The notes beneath the pieces are model-generated. The model did no database searches and was not told the origin of the DNA. It saw only the letters and a list, made by a program, of their open reading frames with translations. DNA of 64,000 bases from Pelobates cultripes (Eukaryota > Chordata > Amphibia > Anura > Pelobatidae): assembly GCA_933207985.1 (NCBI GenBank), contig OW240915.1, positions 274,524,325 through 274,588,324 on the forward strand. The letters run 5' to 3'. Made by a program: the position numbers and the translations under genes. This document shows, one piece after another, positions 60,200 through 64,000 of this stretch (position 1 is its first letter; the number at the start of each line of letters is the position of its first letter).

Positions 60200-60265
60200 A
60201 ACCTTTGGCACACCAGATGCTGCGGACTACATCTCCGTTAATGCTTTTACAGCCATAATGCTGGC
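60200..60265 (+). repeat. short dispersed repeat end
   Basis: CAACCTTTGGCACACCAGAT plus GGACTACATCTCCGTTAATG. This kind of sequence recurs widely in vertebrate genomes, possibly as a hAT-type terminus. No partner end was found. Confidence 0.4.
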
Positions 60266-62064
60266 AAAGTATTAGGGTAGATAGGGTAGATGCACTCCAC
60301 AACAGCTGGAGTGTTTTCTATTTATACTTTTTTTTTTCTTTTTAGTATTTTTATTTGCACCTAACAAATGCAAGCCAGTCTTTTGCAACTCTTTTGCAAC
60401 TTTTAAAAATATAGAAGCTATGGGCGTCTTACTTTGAAATCTGGGCATGAGGAGGCCCTCTCCTGTCACTGCACCCACCTTCCTTTCCTCTACTCTTTCG
60501 CAAAGCACTCTTTCTTTCCTTTTCTCATTGCATATACCTTCAAAGGACATTCGTAGGCGCTACACCAACCTTTCTGTTTTATCATAATCCTTGAGCCTGA
60601 AAAACTGTTGAAAAAAGATGCGTACAGTCATATGACAGTTGCAAACGTCTAAATGTAAAAAATGGAATGTTACTTGACTGTCCAAAAAAATAGAAATTAA
60701 AAAAATCAAACAAAAGGAGATATATCATAAAAATGTTGCTATTTCAAATTAATTTCATAGATTCAAAGTCATTATTATACTTCTTCTCACAGAATACCAT
60801 AGACTTAGTGACCTCAGCATAATATTGTTTCATTTTTTTTGCCCTGAAATTGTATTTTATTTTGTGGGAAAAGCCCAATATTGGTGGACACATCTGTATA
60901 TCCCAGGCTCCATTTCTGAGAAGTGAAATCAGTCCCAGATGTTATCTTTAGTATCAAAGTGCAGATTTACACTTGCTGTAACGCATGTATCACATTTGAG
61001 GATAACTGAACATTTCCATAAACCCAACAAAAAGAAAAATCTCTTAAAGATCAGAATGGTGATGGTTACCATTTATAATGAAATATGGAGATAATGCATT
61101 ATAGAAAAAAATATTCCCTTTAGAATTCGACTCTTTTACGATCTTCTCAATGGTAGAACTAGGCAGTCCAGGAGTTAAAGTAATATGTATTTTAGCATTG
61201 TGTAATATACATTGTTTTTTATTTTATTTTTATTTAATATACTATTAGCTTTATTCATTTTTTTTTACCAAAATTAATCTGTTTCGTCACACATGCACAC
61301 AGACAGAGTTATGAAAGAGTTTATACAGGTTAGTTAGGACGCAGATTGTGTCCACACCTTGCATACACATGCAATGCTAGAATATGCATGACCAAGAGAA
61401 GGAGCAGTATCCTCCTGCGTTGCTACATGGTGGGCTTATAGCTGCAGTGCTTGTTATCAAATTTGGCCTAAAGATTGGGCTAGGGTCAAGCACTCTTAAG
61501 TTAAAATGCTTAATATACCTATGATAAATGCACAATTGAATCCAAAACAGAAATCCACAATAAGTGCAGGTAAGCAGGTTTCTTATATTTACTTTGGCAC
61601 AATATATGTCTGGGATACAGTCACAGGCTATTTGGAACTGTAACTATTTGGAATAATGTTAAATACATTGTTTCAATTATGCTAATGTATAACAAGTTCA
61701 GCTGCCCCCTGTGAGTTTTGGCTAAAACAATGCCAAGAGTGCTTTGAGGTTACAATATTTTAAATTTCAGTTGAAGTTTGGAATGCCAAGTCTATTTTAG
61801 AAAGTACACTTGTCTTTATTTTACCGAAAGGCTATGAATTTAACCCACTCATGTATTCCTTATAAATCGAACTGTTATATCGTTTAGAGAGCTACATATT
61901 ATACTGAACAGAACAATTGTGCAAATTCTTTATGATGTTTCTGTTAATTGCATATCCTGGGTTTTCTTTACATAAGGGACGCTGTGGATGTGTTCAAAAT
62001 CTGTGCAGAGAATCCAACAACAACAAGTCACAAAACATGAATCAAATTAAATAAGAGTATTTAA

Positions 62065-63603
62065 ATGGTTACTCCAACCACCATGACCACTTCTGCTTTT
62101 GTGGTCATGGTGGTAGAAATCTGTATGTGTATTTCTGCTTGAAATGCTGCATATCGAGAGATATTTGCACTTGTGGGCTGGGGGGCTAGTTAGACTCCTG
62201 GCACACGTGACGTTGGCAGTCCTAATATGAATTCTGAGCTATGTAATACATCTGTCATCAGCAAGTTGGTGACATACATACAGAGCTTCTACCCTATCAG
62301 GCAGTGGCTACAAGGGTAAGTATTCATTGAATGTGTCCCTGCCTCCCTATCCTCTTTGTTACCCCTATCCCCTTCTATGCTTCTCTTTGAGAAGCATTTG
62401 GTTGGACCACAAAAGGAAGCTGTCATGTCAGAAGAGGTGTGGAGTTGTGACGGATCGCCTGGCACCCCGACTGGGTACCTCCGTTGAAAGATGCTCCTAG
62501 CGCTTCCTGAGGACTCCAAGCACTGCAGCAGACGCCACAATCACCGAACCAGAGAAGCGTATACCTTCTCTCAAGCATATGAATGCTGTAGACAGTTGAA
62601 TAGGAACCATACGAATAGGTTTACTCTCCTACCAGTCAAACTGGAACAGCATACAATAAATCCTTCCCCCAATAATGAGACGACACTTCACTTTGAGGGT
62701 TAAAACAGGAACTCACTGTACTGTCACATACAGTCTCTTTTATTCCCAATCCACAAACATAGTACAGCCCACAGGGCGTTACAAAACAGCCAATCAATCA
62801 ATACAATACACCCAGACACTCCCACACAAAATCCTCCCCTCTGGCTGTGATATGATTACTGAACACAATGGGTAATCTAATTATCACAGCCAGAGAAATA
62901 CAGTTTCATAAAACACATCACAGGGACCCCAAAACATGCAATAACCCCATAAAATAAGTATATCATTGGAACTGGGGGATCTGGGTGAACCACATATCCA
63001 AAATTCACCCAGATCCGTTCAGTACTTTGGAAAATACAGTTTAATGCAGATTCTGCAGAACATATACAGGCTAAATAAAAACAATCACTGTATAATGTGT
63101 CCCCTGCTGTATAGTCCAAAACCACCGCACAATGTCTCTGTGCAACAAATACTGGCGAGATGGCACCGTGTTGAAAAGTCCACACAGTGTCTGTGAGTTA
63201 AAATGGCCGCCATCCATTGTTCTCACCATGTGCTTCTTATACAGGAAATGGTGGCCACCCAGTAACTCCACAGTATGTCCCCAGATGGTTCTTAAAAGGG
63301 CCAGCAGCAGCACAACACAAATCCATTATGCCCAAATCATGTCTTTAAAGGGCAATACATCCCAGGGGCCATAGTCACATGGCAGGAGGCTGGCAACCAG
63401 GCTTCTCCAGTGCATAGTGGCGAGGTTGGTTCCGCCACAGGAGTCCAGTGCGGGAGCTTTGCCCAGCACTGGATTCCAGGAAGGTGTAAAGCTTTTTATG
63501 AGTTCTAGTGTTAATCCTGAAGGGACAGGTGCAAGTCAGCATTGCCCAATAGGGCATTACTGATTAAAATATATGCTCACTAAAAATAAAGTTGGGTTAA
63601 CCC
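62065..63603. mobile_element. TTAA-type MITE (family A, copy 2), split by an LTR
   Basis: Left TTAA at 62061-62064, then ATGGTTACTCCAACCACC. The body matches copy 1 (19579-20151): TTTGCACTTGTGGGCTGG, GAAGAGGTGTGGAGT, then after the LTR AGGAGCTTT-like GGGAGCTTTGCCCAGCACTG and GGATTCCAGGAAGG. The right end near 63594-63607 reads GTTAACCCTTCAA, a mutated terminus. Excluding the 984-bp LTR the MITE is about 550 bp, close to copy 1. Confidence 0.65.
62456..63439 (+). mobile_element. solo LTR, 984 bp, perfect 5-bp TSD
   Basis: Begins TGTGACGGATCGCCTGGCAC and ends GGTTGGTTCCGCCACA. GGAGT occurs immediately on both sides (62451-62455 and 63440-63444). TG...CA ends plus a 5-bp duplication identify an LTR left by recombination of a Gypsy-like or related retrotransposon. 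It contains no coding region. Because it sits inside MITE copy 2, it is younger than that MITE. Confidence 0.85.
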
Positions 63604-63604
63604 T

Positions 63605-64000
63605 TCAAGAAGCAATTTATTCATGAAGAGCGATATTTCTAGAACATTACTTCCAAAACACTTCTAGATCCACTGCCTGGATTGGCAGCCACTGACTTAT
63701 CTACAAATCCAGTGAATTAAATGAAGAACTATATCTGTATCCCCAAACAGGTATTTCTTCTTTTATTGTGTTGTGCCTCCGAATATAAATCGTTTGTTCA
63801 TGGGTTCTTGGACACAAGACTCTTTGAAAACAGCATATGTGAGAAGATGGTCAAACTAACTTTTTATGTATTCTCCTTTCAGGTCCTATTGAGGTTATAG
63901 CTCACTAGTACCATAACATAGAATCTACACCATTTGTATACCAATTAATTACAACGGATGGGTAGTCCAGTACCAAATTTCTATAAAATTCACTTTGTGT
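63605..64000. other. intron, no feature recognised
   Basis: Last 400 bp of the window: AT-rich, without repeat termini or exon signals. Confidence 0.5.

Larger units (their letters stand above)
49604..64000 (+). other. PI15 intron 2 (continues beyond window)
   Basis: Starts with the consensus donor GTGAGT. I looked for the next CAP-domain exon, expected to begin in phase 0 with Val-Trp-Asp, and did not find it. The intron is therefore at least 14.4 kb. Apart from the repeats listed separately, it is AT-rich single-copy-like DNA, with nothing recognised at 50620-51900, 51970-52890, 54160-56510, 57500-58770 and 59310-62060. Confidence 0.6.

Noticed and set aside
49604..64000. Second CAP-domain exon of PI15
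   Set aside because: Scanned for a phase-0 acceptor followed by the expected Val-Trp-Asp start and cysteine-rich continuation; no candidate was convincing.

Overview
The window looks like nuclear DNA from an anuran amphibian. It is AT-rich and has long non-coding stretches and interrupted genes. Its transposon repertoire is typical of frog genomes: Tc1 elements, a DIRS-type tyrosine-recombinase retrotransposon, TTAA-flanked and hAT-type MITEs, Gypsy-like solo LTRs, and L1 and CR1/L2 fragments. The species cannot be fixed from the sequence alone. Nothing in it looks bacterial or organellar.

Only one host gene is supported: the 5' end of PI15 (peptidase inhibitor 15, a secreted CAP-superfamily protein) on the + strand at about 48.7-49.6 kb. 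It has a TATA box, a short non-coding exon 1, a 417-bp intron, and coding exon 2, which carries the signal peptide, the RRKR processing site and the start of the CAP domain. The exon ends at a consensus splice donor. I found no later exon, so the last 14.4 kb is read as intron. The 48.7 kb upstream is read as intergenic.

Layout. 0.9-3.9 kb: a pyrimidine-rich repeat, then a 24-copy array of a 92-bp unit with a 964-bp higher-order period. 5.7-7.4 kb: old dispersed repeats. 9.4-10.5 kb: a (CACTGACA)-type array split by a solo LTR. 10.8-11.5 kb: a foldback element. 11.9-12.4 kb: a dead L1 ORF1. 12.79-14.35 kb: a Tc1 element with an uninterrupted 338-aa DD37E transposase. 16.5-20.2 kb: retroposon pieces, G-rich repeats and MITEs. 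22.6-24.4 kb: MITEs. 25.45-29.5 kb: a DIRS element with its inverted termini and internal complementary region still visible, but no reverse transcriptase and a stop at the catalytic tyrosine position. 30-34 kb: MITEs and a CR1/L2 remnant. 36-41.6 kb: a nested cluster (LINE piece, 30-bp minisatellite, hAT MITE with perfect 8-bp target duplication, 2-kb TTAA element, smaller TTAA MITE). 43.6-44.3 kb: perfect 99-bp direct repeats around a 470-bp segment. 46.5-48.2 kb: a decayed Tc1 carrying a nested insertion. 48.7-64 kb: PI15 with intronic repeats, including a MITE interrupted by a solo LTR.

Apart from PI15, the only plausible complete protein is the Tc1 transposase. I see no operon-like, CRISPR, defence or biosynthetic system. 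The interest lies in transposon structure and tandem-repeat architecture.
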